The notes: a model not told the origin generated them from the sequence alone. Shown: positions 38,271 through 51,785, numbered from the stretch's first letter. The stretch: 64,000 nucleotides of DNA from Epiperipatus broadwayi (GCA_028023455.1 JAQFVV010006837.1:178532-242531); one strand, 5' to 3'. Translations and numbers: made by a program.

Positions 38271-41200
38271 AGAAATAATAGAAAATATATTTGTGGATAA
38301 ATTAATATTTTAATTTTTATTTCTGAAATATATATGATGAGGCATGACTATTCTTAAGAGTTGGATACTGAATATAAAATTAAAATAATAATTCTAAAAA
38401 ATCAATTAATAAAATTTAGTATCGAAAATTTGGGGTTTTCTAACAATATTTTTTCTACACTTTTAAAATAAATAAGGGAATTTATCATTAAAATATTATT
38501 TTTAAAACGATGAAGATAGTTTTGTTTTTGTAAAAAAAAAATCTTAATAACTTAATCAATGTAATCCAATCAGTAATTGCTTAAAGAGATTTTATATATT
38601 TGAAATAAAATGAATTCATTGTTAGTAATCAAATAATGTTTTATAATGCAAAAACATTTTTATAGAAATACTACATGATGAAAATATTTTTGTCAGCATA
38701 TAGTATATTGTGGTAATTAGGAATAAATTTCTGGCCCAATAATCACTTGGTAAAATATTATGAAGCAATATTTTGTTTTGTTTCAACATCAATGGTTTGG
38801 CTTATGGGTAATATAATTGGAGGGTAGCTCATTTTACATTGTTCTAAGAGATGACTGGTTTTGTTGTGGATTGAGTAATTATAAAGATATATTGGAAAAG
38901 AATTGAATAAGCATTTCATAACAAAGTGGATTTTTAGTACAACTATTTCCCTAAATCATTTTTGACTTTTCTCTGATTATACAATTCATTGATTAGTTTC
39001 AAGAGTAAAGAGTAAGATTTTTATAATGACCTAATAATATGTTACAGATAATATATTTTCAAGTATTTTATATGATTAAAATGAATGTTTCTGAGTGAGC
39101 CAACTATAAAACTGTAAAAAAAATCTCAATGATAAGAATCACATCAATTAATATACTTTAAAACTATACTACATTAATAGTAATTATATTTGACATAAAA
39201 TAATTTGTAACTGATTATTCTCAGTCAAGAACATGATCACAAAGTGTGAATAACTATGTATTCATTTAAATTTGGAAAAAAAAAACAAGTTATATCTCTG
39301 AAATTATTTAATTCATAGGAAACTTTTTAGTTTCCAAGCAAAAAAAATCCCCCCTCCCATCAAATTGTTAAATAATATTAACTTAATTTGCAATACCAAA
39401 AAATGTTTATATCATATCACCAAAACTTTAAACACAAGTTAGCAATTCCAAATGTGAAATATTATTTCATTATTCTATACACCAGCCATTTTTGGATTGA
39501 AGATTTCTCACATTTAATCAACCAAATTTGAAAATTACACAATGGAGTGTGTTTGTGTAGTTAACCTACATATGTTACTAAGTGAAAATCATTGATCATG
39601 TGCCCATAATATTAAGATTTACAAACCAAAAGAATAAACGTTAGACATACTTGTAAACTTCAAATTATTTTCTTTTGAATATGTTTGTCACATATACATA
39701 ATTTATCATTTTGTTACTCTTAAAGTGGGAAGTGGAGTATAGACCACATCCATTATGCAATCATCTTAAAATATATATATTTTTAAAAAAAAAATGTTTT
39801 TGAATAAACATCGTTTATGTCACCTATAGACATATCCAAACTGCTCTTTTTTTAAAAAAAATGTTAAATTTTTTTATATATGTGCTTGTTTTCTTTAAGT
39901 AAATCTTTAGCTTGATAAATTAATATCATCTCATGTAAACTAAAGGCAATAGTTTTGAAATGGGAAAATCTATATAGCAAAAGGTGTAAATATAATTTTT
40001 CCATTCTTTAAAATAATATCATGGATATATGTATTTGGTGGAGGGAAATAGGAAAAACAAATGATACTATATTTCATATTTAAATTGTTTACCGCATAAT
40101 TTATTTATTTTGATAAATTACAAATTTATAGTAGATAATTATTATAGTTGTAGACCCAGAGAACCGAACCATGTATTAACCTGAGATAGGAGAAAAATAA
40201 ACAATATGATGAGCTAGCTATTAGGATGACTTTACCAGGGGGTTAGATTGGTTTCACTCATATCCAAATCTATTAAGATAAAAAAAAGATATATGATAAT
40301 AGTCATTTATATTTGCACACTTTCTTGGTAAAAAAAAAAAGAGAAAGGGGATCAATGTTAGGTTTCTTTACTGGGAGTGGCATATAAAGGCTGGCTCATA
40401 GCAATTCAGTACATTCAAAGGTGTGCAAAAACAGAAAAACAATGATCAACATTTAGATAATTGGACAATAGTGAGATAGTTTAACAAGGAGGGTTTCAAT
40501 TAACCTAGCATAGGTTGGATTTCCTTCCTCTAATAATTCGATTTGAAATATTCCTTATATTGATCCAACAATATTTTTGAGCGAATTATTATTGACCTTT
40601 AACTTAATGGCATATGTCACTTCATGCTCGGTGCATATATAGGTCAAAAGCAAATAAGACCAGAGTAAAAGGATTTGGACCGGTACAATATATATATAGT
40701 CTCTTATGATACATACAAAAATGTATGTTTTTATATTGTACATAAACTTAAATACACCACTCACCTCTCTAGCTCACATGATTATTCAAGCTCATTATAG
40801 ATGGCACTATAGTAGAAAAATGCACTTGCTTTATAGTGAATAAACTTATTTAATCATAAATTACTACAAATATCTGATACAAATAATAACAGAAAGACCT
40901 AGAACCATATTTTCTTCAGAAATTAAAATTATTATAATATAATGAGAAACTTACATTATTCTAATGTGAAATAAGTATAGAATGAAAATAATCTCTTATT
41001 GTCTAAAAAAGTATAATATTTAGCTAAGAACATTTGAAGGGTGGGATGACGATGACAATGAAAAATCATATTTTTTTGCGAAAAAAAAAAAATCTTTTTA
41101 TAATATGGCTTTTCATCGATTAGTAAACATTATTTATATTAACTTTTTTATTCACTTTTTAAAAAATAAAATAAAGTTATAGTTTTTACTACAAAATAAA

Positions 41201-41467
41201 CTATAATTCATTGCTTAAAGAATTTATATTACTTGTTTCTTTTAAAGAGAATAACGTTGATTATAAATTTATATTTTAGCCATAATCAAATATTTGGATT
41301 TTTTTTTTTTTGCTGATTTCAAAAAAAAAAAAAAGAAAAAGTCATAAATGCTGAACTGATTAAAAATATATTTATTTAAAATTTATTCTGATAGATATAA
41401 CTATTTTGATTTAAATGTCTTAATTCATGTGTCCCATTAATGTCACATAATTTGTAATCAACAAGTA

Positions 41468-41482
41468 TACACACACACACAT
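41468..41482. repeat. (AC)n microsatellite
   Basis: Short pure CA run. Confidence 0.9.
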
Positions 41483-41950
41483 AGCAATCCATTTTAATAA
41501 TAAAATCCTTAGACATTAGAGTTGTAATTGTTATGATTTTTCTAACCTCCAGCAATTTTAATTTTTTAATACATTATATTAAAAAAACATCGAGATTTAA
41601 ATAAAACATTAATAAAGATCACACCCGAAATGTATAAATATAAGAAATATTTACTATCATACAAAATCTGACCTCATATTCAAGCAGGATACTATAGTTC
41701 TATATAGTTCTATTCATTTTTACTTGTACTTTGCCATGCAACAATTTTCATTTTAATCTCTGAAGAGTTTTAATTAATGTTAGGTGCCAAGGTGAGGAAA
41801 TTTAATCAATAAAGATTTAAATATTAATATGATTTAAATACCAATACCAAATTCACTTTTATAACAAACAATGCAATAGTTGTTATTCTGTGTGTGCTAT
41901 TAAGAGAATAGTTCTGTTATATAGCATGCTATTAGTTCAACAAAATACTG

Positions 41951-41977
41951 TATATATATATATATGTGTGTGTGTGT
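41951..41977. repeat. (AT)n(GT)n compound microsatellite
   Basis: A TA run passing directly into a TG run. Confidence 0.9.
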
Positions 41978-42395
41978 TATTTTTACAAAACAAGAAATTT
42001 AGCAAGCAGTAGAAACTTAAAAAAAACCCTCAAGATTATTATCAACAGTAAGGTCAAATTGCATTCTATTCAATTTTTAAAACAAACTACAGTAGTCTGA
42101 TGTTCGATGAACCCCCCACTAGTAATTTTCAAGTGCATTCATCAACAAAAATAATAAAATATCTAACTTTCAAATATTCTAAAAGCATCAAAAATAAAAA
42201 AATAAAATTATAAAAAAAAAAAAATTTTAAGAATAAAAAAAAAACATATCTATTAATTTGGTTCCTGCTAAAATTGAATTATAAAAATAGAATTTTTAAA
42301 AGAAGCAGAGTTCAGAATAACATATTTTTTAAAATTCAGATAGTTTGATATTCTATGATAAAAACATTTGAAATAGGTACATCACATATGAGGGA

Positions 42396-44527
42396 TTATT
42401 TATGTAAATTTTGATTTTCACCAGGTGGTTTGTCAGTGTCATATGACACAGCAGCTAGTTGGGTAGGAACAGGTATTTTGGACCTTGAGTTGAGGTTGTA
42501 ATTGAGTGTGCCTTCATTGTGTCCATTTTCAGTAGCTGTGTTCTGGGAAGAGCTGTTTTGTTGAGTATTAAGTGCTTGAGCTAGTTTAGATCTTTTGGAT
42601 TTTTCTTTTTCCTCAAGCTAGTCACCCGGCTTGCTACTTGTTTGGTGTGATTGTCATCAGGATCTGAGTTGGCAGTGGATGTGTTGATCTCTTCTGGCTG
42701 TGAGCTGGATGAGTCTTGGGTTTGTCTTTAATTATTTTAAATGGTATACTCTTGTTGAGAATTTGTGTCCAGAACAGTTTGTTTTGTTGTTAGTGGTTCA
42801 CTGTTGGGAGCTTGTATTGGTTGATTTTGCTTTGTGTAAGTTTTGAATACAGTGTCATGTTGATGGCTGGTGTTTGTTGTTTAGGGTCCATATGGGTGAT
42901 AAGGTGATTTTGTGTTTCCTGTTGTAGAATGGAGAGCTGGAGTTGGTTGGAAGATGTGTTATCATCGGATGTGTTGATTGAAATGTGATGGTCCATTTCT
43001 TGATAGTTTGTCAAAGGTAAATCAGTCTGTTGGAGTCTTGTATTTGCCCTTTTAGGTAATCCTCCATGCTGAAGGATGAAGAATGTGATAGCTGAATTAA
43101 GTTTTGTGTATTTACTATGCATTTATGATTTTTCTGCTGTTGCAGATGATGTAAATTCTCTTTGGATATGACCTTACCAGATGTGATTGGTCACCACAGT
43201 AGAAACATTGGGGTTTTACACCTCAAATAGCTAAGAAAATTGGACATTTTTTCTCTTCTAGAGTTGAGGAAATATCCAATGGAGTGAAGCCTTGATTGAG
43301 CTTGAAAGTGATAGCAGCACTGTTGGATGGAAGCTCAATGTCTGCCCTTCTTTCTGTGAGGTACTTAAAACTAGCTAACATCCCAAAATCTAGCATGCAG
43401 CCTCTGTAGATTAGCATCAATAAAGTTGATGTAGCAGTTATGTGCTACTCCATAGGCCGTTCTTGGTTTATTCATATCTATTTTGATATCTGTCTTTTAA
43501 GAACAGCTGTTGCCTTTTAGAGTTCTTTCTGCAATAGATTCTGAAACTCAATAATGAAATAGCATCTGTTAGGGTGGTGATAGACCCAACAAATAGATTC
43601 TGTTAATTGAAGGCATTTGAGAAGCTGGAAAAGGTCATCCATTGGAAGGAGAAACAACTGACAGAGATCATTGGTGGTGGTTAAAATCAACATGGTTATC
43701 ACTGTGGTAGTTCAGGAATGAGTTAAACAACTTTGATGGAATATTAGAATTAAATTGTTGGCTTATGGCTTCATAATTGTTCATATAGGACTGAGAAGAT
43801 TGGTCTAATTGTGTGTTGATCTCATGGTTGATTAACATAAAGTTATTGTCCTCAATGAAGTCCATAACATTGTATTCAATGTCTTGTTCAATTGCTTCTT
43901 GGATATGAGCTTTAGGTCTGTTGTTTCCCAGTAGTGTAGCATAGCTCCAGTTTTATGTTGGGTTGGAATTGACATTTGTGCTTGATGTTGAAGATTGAAG
44001 GCCTGTGGTATGAATAGCTGCTAGATTGTGGTCAGAAAGAGCATTATTGGTTTCAAAATTGGAGTTAATGCATGGGAAATCTGTTTCAATAAAGTTTATT
44101 ACAGTCCATGATGTTAACGGTTTTTCAAAATTTGTGATTCAACCATAATATGAATTGTGTATTTTGCCATTGGGTTTCGAGTCAAAATTTCTACTTAAAT
44201 GTTGGGCCTTTAAATTCAGTTGTAAAGTGGTTTTAGATTCATTTGAAGTTTCGATACAGCAATCGATAGCTGCTTCTGGTGAAGCACCACCTTCATTTAA
44301 AAAAAATTTCAAAACTTGTCATGCCATAATTTCCCAATTTGATTTCTTGCTAGATTTAGGCTAATTTTGGGTGTATAACTTTGTTTTTGGTATTTAATAA
44401 GTGGATTTTCAGGTGAAATGGTAGGTCTAGATAGGTCTTGTGAAATATTGTTGACAATTTCTAATTTTTTAAGATTTATAATAAGATTGACCATAACAAG
44501 TTTTTGCATTTTAGAAGTTATGGTCAT
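42396..44527 (-). pseudogene. LINE ORF1 / gag-like protein with broken zinc knuckle
   Basis: A long minus-strand coding relic readable with a few stops and frameshifts. The N-terminal part is rich in Asn, Ser, Thr and Gln (44527 to about 43700). Next comes a globular stretch with DDLFQLLKCLQ and ESICWVYHH (about 43560-43640), then ERRADIELPSNSAAITFKLN (about 43290-43350). A CCHC-type knuckle follows, CFYCGDQSHLVRSY (43166-43207), where the last Cys is replaced by Tyr (TAT at 43166-43168 on the minus strand). The C-terminal tail is rich in Gln, Ser and Lys and ends at a TAA at 42396-42398. Such proteins bind element RNA ahead of an RT in non-LTR or LTR retrotransposons. No RT follows downstream (below 42396), so only the first gene is present. 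The plus strand is visibly G/T-rich here, unlike its surroundings. Confidence 0.7.
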
Positions 44528-44889
44528 GCTAGTTTTTTTGTTTGCATTCGTAACAGTTTCTTTTCATTGTTGATGGTCTTTGCTTATTTTTTAGGACTAT
44601 TAGGACCTTCCTGCTTCATATCATAGGATTTAGAACAATCTTGAAAGCTTATATATTTTTTTCTGCATTAGGGCTTATGTTAGGCATGGAAGTAGATTGC
44701 TTTACTTTAGTATTGCTATGCGATCTTGTTAGCCGAATTGACCAAATGTTTTCACATTCTATGAAACTATAAGTATGACTCAGTTTTGTAATTAGAATAT
44801 TATAAGACAAAAATAAAGCTTACCTGCTCTGATGAGCAGCTTGGATTGAAAAAGTTTTTTGATTTATTATAATTAATAACATTTCTAAA

Positions 44890-45150
44890 ATGAATCGATG
44901 TGAAGTGATGCACTGTGACTTCCCCTTATATGGAGTCAAAAATCTCTCAGCAACTATGCCCAGAGAAACCTGTTAAACCACTTTGAACCCCTTGCCATTC
45001 CCTACCCCAAGTTTTTCCATATTCTTTTCTACCTTTCTCAATCCCATTTCCACAACATAATCTTTGTCAACTTTATCTAGGGTCTATGTTAGTCACCATG
45101 TTTCAGAACCATAAACCAAAGTGTTAATAGCAATCTTATGTAATCGTTTT
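44890..45150 (-). pseudogene. LINE RT C-terminal fragment (YGSETW box)
   Basis: The minus strand reads AINTLVYGSETW, then two stops within the next few codons, then LDKVDKDYVVEMGLRKVEKN. The 'LLYGSETW' box is characteristic of the region just after the RT domain in several LINE clades. Only about 85 codons are recognisable. It lies upstream, in minus orientation, of the ORF1-like relic but belongs to the opposite end of an element, so the two are separate insertions or rearranged. Confidence 0.65.
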
Positions 45151-45479
45151 AATAAATGATTGGTATCTTAATACCGTACCCACCAAAGATGTGCATTAAT
45201 GTATATATATTATTTAATTGATATACGAGCATATGAGAATCATCAGCATGAATCCCAATATGTAATTATCTACCATTTGGTAGACTGCTCATTCACGCAA
45301 ACAATATAATTAATTCATCATATTAAACTATTTTTATTGTCTAATTTGTCAGAGTCATTTGAATTCCCTTTTCTCCACTTCCACATCTACAACCAAGCAT
45401 ATGCCTATTGTAGTTAAGTTATAAAGTAGCTAATATTGTCTCATTGGCTTCTCTGCTTTGCTAGTGGGCGAGACTTTAG

Positions 45480-45680
45480 AATAAATTCTCATGTGCCATC
45501 ATTATATGTTATTAATTCGATGTTTGATCTGGGGCTTAGGAATGGGTTCGAATCCAGGTTGGTCCCTGACCTAAATCTCAGGCTTGACTGGGTTTGAAGT
45601 ACATTTTGTGAGTTCCAGCTCATGTTAGATGGACCAACATGTTTTGACCAGTACAGTATATATGCATGTACATACACAAG
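45480..45680 (-). repeat. Possible SINE or LINE tail fragment
   Basis: Contains gggttcgaatccagg (45544-45558) and 'tgggtttgaagt'. It is GC-richer than its flanks, with an open frame of 62 codons that looks fortuitous. Not assigned to a family. Confidence 0.3.
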
Positions 45681-46739
45681 TTCATGTCAAGAAACATTTA
45701 TCAAAATCTTTTTTTAGAGATCTGATGAGAATCTAACAGCAAAATAATGTACAGTGACTTGCAATTTTGGGATAGGTACAGAATCCAATCATTGGACTAT
45801 AAATATACAATGCAGCATGAACTCTCAAAAGTCTATCTCAATTTAGACATTAAAAGCTACAACACTTGATAAGGAATAAAAATGCAATAATCTTTGTAAA
45901 GTCCTGCTCCCTTGAGTCTTAGGGGTGGAAAGTATAAACTATGCCTTCCTTTCTTGGAGGCTTAGAGGTTGGGAATCATGGCAGAACTATGTTAACTGGA
46001 CCATGATAAACAATAAAGAAATATGAAAATCTGAAAGAGTTGAAACAGTGCCTGAGAAAGAACATTTCATGGAATTTCATGAAGACATTGCATCCTCAAG
46101 CCAACAACAAAATACTCCACCCATGACCAAAACTGAAAGTTCATCTAACTAAATTTCAACAGTCAAAAACAAAATCCAATCTTTAAAATCATGCTTTGAT
46201 TATTTGTTTAACTTTAAATATGAACTACTTAAGTAAACATTAATATTTCTATTTTGTAATTTATAATTGAATTACTACAATCATCCTCTATACTCTTGTC
46301 AAATTTCACAGTAATATGTTTAAATTAATTCTGAATCAAAATATAGAATTTTGTTTTTAAGAATTCCTGAGATTCAAGTTATGTTGTCACTGACCATCAG
46401 AACCTTATAATCATCATGCCTACAGTTAGCTCACCAATTATAATGCTATAGGAAAATACTGGGTCATAACTGAGGTGGTGGTCACCAGTGTATGGATATC
46501 AACTGCCATGAATTGGTTAGTCATCAGTAACTCTACAGAAAATTGGGGTTTAAACCATGAGGGATCTGAGGAATTGTATTTTTATCCTCAAGTTAAAAAA
46601 AAAATCTCAAAAGTGATGAGCATAATAGACCACTCCGAGAGATCAGTATAGCTAAATATAAGTTTACCAGCACTTCCCAAAAGTTATAATCATTCAAAAT
46701 TATGAATGATCTATCAAAATAAATCAGCACTCAATCCTG

Positions 46740-46795
46740 TGACTGGATTTGAAATGGGTCTCCTGTAGACTTGGTTAACTAATGAGCCTTTGCTA
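46740..46795 (-). repeat. tRNA-like SINE head
   Basis: The minus strand has GGCTCATTAGTTAACCAAG, then CATTTCAAATCC about 30 nt later. Confidence 0.4.
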
Positions 46796-47568
46796 GCTTG
46801 GGCAATTATTTAAATCATAGTTTGGATGCACAAATTTAAGCACTAATCCATAAGAATACAACCCCAAAAGCATAACGCTGGGATATTAAAACACGCTGTC
46901 ACTATCAATGCTCTGATCACTTACTACCATTAATGTATTGGCTAACTATAAACTTAATTTCAAATAGAGACCAAACTAAGTAAAAAATAATGCATGGACT
47001 TTGAAAAAATCCTCTTCATGCCAACCCAGGAATCATCATCATCACCTGGATGCCCATAAGATAAACCATCATCCCATATAGCTGTTGTGCACAAATCTAA
47101 ATCAGGAAACAAGAACTCTATAATTTATTACTATGAATAAGAGGGAAATAAATAAATAAATTACCTTATTATAAATAACCTTAAGCAAATCATGGGTATT
47201 TACTACTTATAAATAACTAGCTTTATTAAGATCATCAAAAAACAACAATTAAATCCTAGAATATAAGCTGTAATGATATAAGGTCACACACATTACAATT
47301 CTTGAAATAGGAATTGAATAGAATAAAGTAACTAAGACAAAAAAAATATTTTTTAAAACAATTATTTAATATCTAATTAATAACAAAAAATAATATGATA
47401 GTAAATAATTTCAAATATCCATTTCATCATAAAAATAAATAAATAAACAGTTTGATAAAATTATATTAACCTATCAATTAATTTTTATTCATGGATTAAC
47501 TTTCAGTTCATTACATTATTTCTTTAAAAATAACTAAGAGTTTGTTAAACATGAAACAAAAACAGATT

Positions 47569-47668
47569 TTCTATTAATAAAAATATAATGTGCACACATA
47601 AAAAATAATATCTATAGCTTCTATTAATAAAAATATAGTGTGCACACATAAAAAATAATATATATAGC
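47569..47668. repeat. 50-bp tandem duplication
   Basis: 47569-47618 and 47619-47668, differing at about two positions (ataatgtgcacac versus atagtgtgcacac). Confidence 0.85.
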
Positions 47669-48039
47669 CATGGCTTTCTTGTTATGGAGACCTTTCCAGT
47701 TGCAATTTCAATATAATGGAGTTTCTTCTTGAAGGTTTCTAAACATGGGCCTAGTTAAATTTGTCCTTTTCTGGGTCTGTAGCAATTCCAGGTAAATGAA
47801 AATAGCAATTTTTGTCCATTTGGTTTTCCTCTTGAATTTCCAGGTGAGACAGATGTAGGCAGAAGCTTTTCATGCTCTTGGTTGAACATGGGGATTGCAG
47901 ACTGCTTAAAGGGTTTTTTTACCTTCCCTACATTTTCTTTAAGTGAAAATAGGTTACATGGAGGAAGGTGATGCCTAGCTTTTAGCTGAAGTTAGCACAT
48001 GGTTTTCATTGTACAAACCATTTTTAGTACTAAATTCAT

Positions 48040-48425
48040 AGTATATTAAAAGCTGGATTAAAAACTTCTATTATTATATTCAATAGCTTGATTACAATTC
48101 CTGCTGTATTATGCCACAGTTTGGTAAATAATTCTGCTTCTTTTTTCTCAGCAGCTGGATTAAAACTTCACTGTTTTCTCTTCAATAGCTAAACTATGAA
48201 AACTTTCATCTACTATTTTTTCACTAGCAGAATTAACATCAGACTACTCTCTTCGACAGTTAAAGTTAGCAATAATTTATATATTTCTTTTAGCCACAGG
48301 ATTAAGATTTGACTGATATCTCTAACAGTTAAGTTAGGAATATTTCTCCTACTGTCATTTTTCAGCAACAGAATCAAGATTTGACTGCTCTCCAACAGTT
48401 AAGTTAAGAATAATCTCTTCAGACA
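48040..48425. repeat. Degenerate tandem repeat, ~70-100-bp period
   Basis: Five diverged units are marked by an 'agc..ctggattaa..(c/t)ttgactg' theme near 48050, 48152, 48227, 48296 and 48367, followed by 'aacagttaagtta'. The last three are best conserved (period about 70). Confidence 0.6.
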
Positions 48426-49239
48426 CTTGGGTATTATTACTTATTCACACCCCCATGCATATTTTTTTTATAGAACAATCTTGCCCACAAGCCAATTACA
48501 ATCTGTCTCTTACATGATAATTTTTATGACAACCAATTAGATACAATTTTATAACTACAATTATTCAGCCAATTTTCTCCTTAATTGTAGATTAAAAACA
48601 AGTCAAGAACATAAATTTAACATAAAATTCTTGACATTCCTTTATAATTAAAAACCAAATCTTCTTGCAAAAAAAAAAAACAACAATAACAAAATAGTCT
48701 GTTAATTACACTGATTTGATTTTTCTTTTTTATTAAATAGAGGTAAAGAAAGAAAAACAACTCTGATTAATTAAAAATAAAATTTACAAATGTTTAAAAT
48801 CTTATATTGGTTTTCCATTTTTTTTAAAAAAAAGAAATAAATATATTTAATGTTTAAGAATTCTTATACTATCATGTTGAGACTTAAAATATTGAGTTAA
48901 ATAAAAACCCATAAAAATATGTATTGAAAAATTACATTTTATTTTCCCCATTAATTAAATAATTTTTTTTATTCTCAAACTGAAGAATATGGTGCCAACT
49001 ATCTAATTATTTATTTTTCTTGTACAGCTACATAACCAAATGGTTACAATATATATGTCTTCAAATATTCTATTTCATAGCAAGAAACTCTCCAGTAATC
49101 ATCCAAAGGAGAATAATAAAAAAGATGTTCAAATATAAAATGATAAAAGTTTTCTTGCCTTAAATTCATAGTTAATTAAGATATATATATTATTTTGAAA
49201 AAAAAAATTCTATGTCTTGGAATAATATTTTTTTTTTTA

Positions 49240-49297
49240 TTCAGCCCAGATTTACAGCTTGGCAAAACAAATGTAGATATACTAACCACTATGGCCA
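49240..49297 (-). repeat. tRNA-like SINE head
   Basis: The minus strand has TGGCCATAGTGGTTAGTATA, a D-arm-like A box. The B box is unclear. Immediately to the right, 49361-49380 and 49424-49443 form a 20-bp inverted repeat (catattttgcgggttcatcc). Confidence 0.4.
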
Positions 49298-50092
49298 AAG
49301 CAATTTTGATATATATATATATGTTGAAATGAAGATTTTCACAGGTTGCATAAATAAAAGACATATTTTGCGGGTTCATCCAAGTCGAAATGTCAGAATA
49401 TCAATATCTAAAAATTTTTAACACGGATGAACCCACAAAATATGCCTTATATATATATATATAAGCAAATTAGTAGTATGATATGCTTAATTAGTTGCAT
49501 TATAATATAACATGGGCCCAGTAAAATTTGTGCAGTAGCTCTAAATTCATGGTAATGGAATAAGATAAGCTAAAAAAGTAAAAAATAAAATAAAATAAAA
49601 AAAAGTCAATAATGATGATTAAGTGTCAACAGTTGATAATAATATTATAACAACTAATTAATCCAACTTACTTTCAGTAAGAAAAAATATACATACAATA
49701 TCAAACATATATGTATGATTTAGCACTGGTTTTCAGTTACTTGGTTTAAATTACATTAAAAGCAAATATTATAAAGAATTGAAGATTATTCTGGAACTAT
49801 ATGAGGTGATTCCAAAAAAACTGTGATCATTAAAAGTAACAAAAAACATGTAATTAATTAATTCATAACCAAAAACTATATTATCAAAGATGTCAATATA
49901 TTTTGCATTTCTTTTTGTTTCAATGCTAATTCACTAAACAGGCAAATCTGGTCAACTTTTATCTAACTCTCACGCTGTTACAGCAAATCAATTATGGATA
50001 CTGAAAGAGATAATCCATTATATTAGCAATGATTGTTATAAAGTCTTGATCAAATCAATGCATACTTTCAGATAACAATTAAAGGTACTTGG

Positions 50093-50273
50093 GTATTATT
50101 CCTGCAACCAAGGAAAGATAGATTGACTTTTCACATTCATATCAATACACTGCTAACTTTTTAATGTTGTTACTTTGTCAACATCAATCATTAAAAAAAC
50201 ATTAGAAAGTTAGCAATGCTTTGATATGAATGTGAAAAGTCATCCTATTGTTTCTTGGTTGCAGAAGTAATAC
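50093..50273. repeat. Hairpin inside the TIR element
   Basis: Arms 50093-50167 and 50200-50273 share 'gacttttcacattcatatc'; loop about 32 nt. Confidence 0.75.
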
Positions 50274-51035
50274 TCAATACAGTTTTACAAAGATAAAAAA
50301 AAGTAAAAAATATTGCATGAGATAAACACGTATTTATGAATTCTACACGGATGCAAACTAACTTTTGACAATTACTTAATTTGATCAATTTCAACCAAAA
50401 AAATATGTGGTCCGTGTTGCAGGAGGGAAAAAACAACAAATATATATTTTTATAAAAGTAAATATATTCTATGAAATATATACTTACACAGACAATTCTT
50501 GCATACAAAATGGCAATGGTCAGTAGCATCCCCCCCCCACCATCCTTCCTCCTTCTTGAAAAAAGTTGTCGAACAAGTGATTGGCCAGTACATGCTCTAA
50601 ATGGAATACTGCCAGGCAATATAATTTTTCGAATAAACAATTAAGTCCTTTTAGCTTTCCTTGTTTGCAGAAATAATACTCAATACAGTTCAGTTTTACA
50701 AAAACAATTATGAGATATACACATACTTTTACAAATTGTACAGGACACAAACTAACTTTTGATGCTTATTTAATTCGATCAATTTAAAAAAAAAAAACGT
50801 GGTCCGTAAAAAAAAAAGGCAACATAAATATATTTTTATAAAAGTAAAAAAGAAAAAATATTCTATGAAATATACATTTATGCAGACGATTCTTGCATAC
50901 AAAATGGCGATTGTCAATAGTATCCCCCCTCCCACCATCCTTCCTCCTTCTCCTAAAGATTTGTGTAACACGTGATTGCCCAGTACATGCTCTAAATGGA
51001 ATTCTGCCAGGCAATCTAATTTTTGGAATAAACAA
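50258..51035. repeat. ~395-bp tandem duplication inside the TIR element
   Basis: Copies about 50258-50640 and 50660-51035 share 'aatactcaatacagtt', 'ttcttgcatacaaaatggc', 'ccaccatccttcctccttct' and 'tacatgctctaaatggaat'. The offset at the 'catccttcct' word is 395 nt. Both copies contain a poly-C run before that word. Confidence 0.8.
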
Positions 51036-51639
51036 ATAACAAAGTCAACGTCTTCATTCAATTACAATTAAATAATAAACTTTTAATTCAAAGATTCAAA
51101 AACGCAGAAGTCAGTCAATAACCAAGTTGAAATTGGAAAAAAAAACTGAAGCAAATAATGTAGTCGAAATTAAAAATGTTAAACCAAATTCAAAATAATA
51201 ACAAATGGTAAGTTTAAAATGTACAAACAACAATCTTTTGAATCAGAAAAAAAAAAAAAAAATGTCCAAAAAAGCACATATCTAATAGTTTCAGTTGACA
51301 CATTTCAAAGCACGTTTTGTGCATGTTTAAAAACACGTTTTTTGACGAGGAAAAAAACTCAAATCCCAAGGGTTTATTTAATGTTTGCAACATTATGCCT
51401 TTATCGCGTATGTAAAAGGTCATCCTATCTTTCCTAGGTTGCAGGAATAATACCCAAGTACCCAATTAAAATATAAATACCAAGAGCATGAAAGTTAGAT
51501 AAAAGTAGATCATTTTTTGTCTAATTGATTAATTAACATTGATATGAACACATTGTTTGCAAGATGAGTAAAATTACTCTGAATAGACTGGCTTGAAAAT
51601 TATTATTATTATGGTATATGCATTTAGAGTTTGTTGATC

Positions 51640-51785
51640 CGTAAAAATATAATAAGTCATCAAATAACTTTTGTATGGGAGTTCATATGAAGTTTGTGCA
51701 CTGAAAATGTCAAAATAAAAATCCATCCACGGACCTTACTCTTGAACATTTGGCACTGTACCACTACCCTAAACTACACAGGAAA
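51640..51785 (-). repeat. tRNA-derived SINE, shared family member 2
   Basis: The minus strand has TAGGGTAGTGGTACAGTGCC, then GTTCAAGAGTAAGGTCCGTGG. The body ('tcaaataacttttgtatggg') resembles 30970-31100. Confidence 0.55.

Larger units (their letters stand above)
38271..42395. other. AT-rich DNA, nothing recognised
   Basis: Many poly(A)/poly(T) stretches and two microsatellites. A patch at 40140-40560 is slightly GC-richer, with no recognisable motif. Confidence 0.6.
45681..48039. other. Moderately AT-rich DNA, no gene assigned
   Basis: The 45700-47100 and 47670-47960 stretches are GC-richer than average and may be old element tails, but no protein motif was read. The 50-bp duplication and one tRNA-like head are listed separately. 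Confidence 0.45.
49954..51508. mobile_element. Non-autonomous element with terminal inverted repeats
   Basis: Left end: acttttatctaact near 49954 and 'ggtacttgggtattattcc' at 50083. Right end: the reverse complements 'gaataatacccaagtacc' (51445-51462) and 'agttagataaaagt' (51493-51506). The interior has a 75-bp-arm hairpin (50093-50273) and a ~395-bp tandem duplication. Only short fortuitous frames occur. Probably a non-autonomous DNA transposon; superfamily unknown. Confidence 0.6.

Noticed and set aside
48040-48425. CRISPR-like array
   Set aside because: Repeats are degenerate, spacing is irregular and the context is eukaryotic; it is an old tandem repeat.
50245-51061. Related minus-strand proteins of 76-131 codons
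   Set aside because: The similarity between them comes from the 395-bp DNA duplication in a non-coding TIR element; several overlap in different frames.
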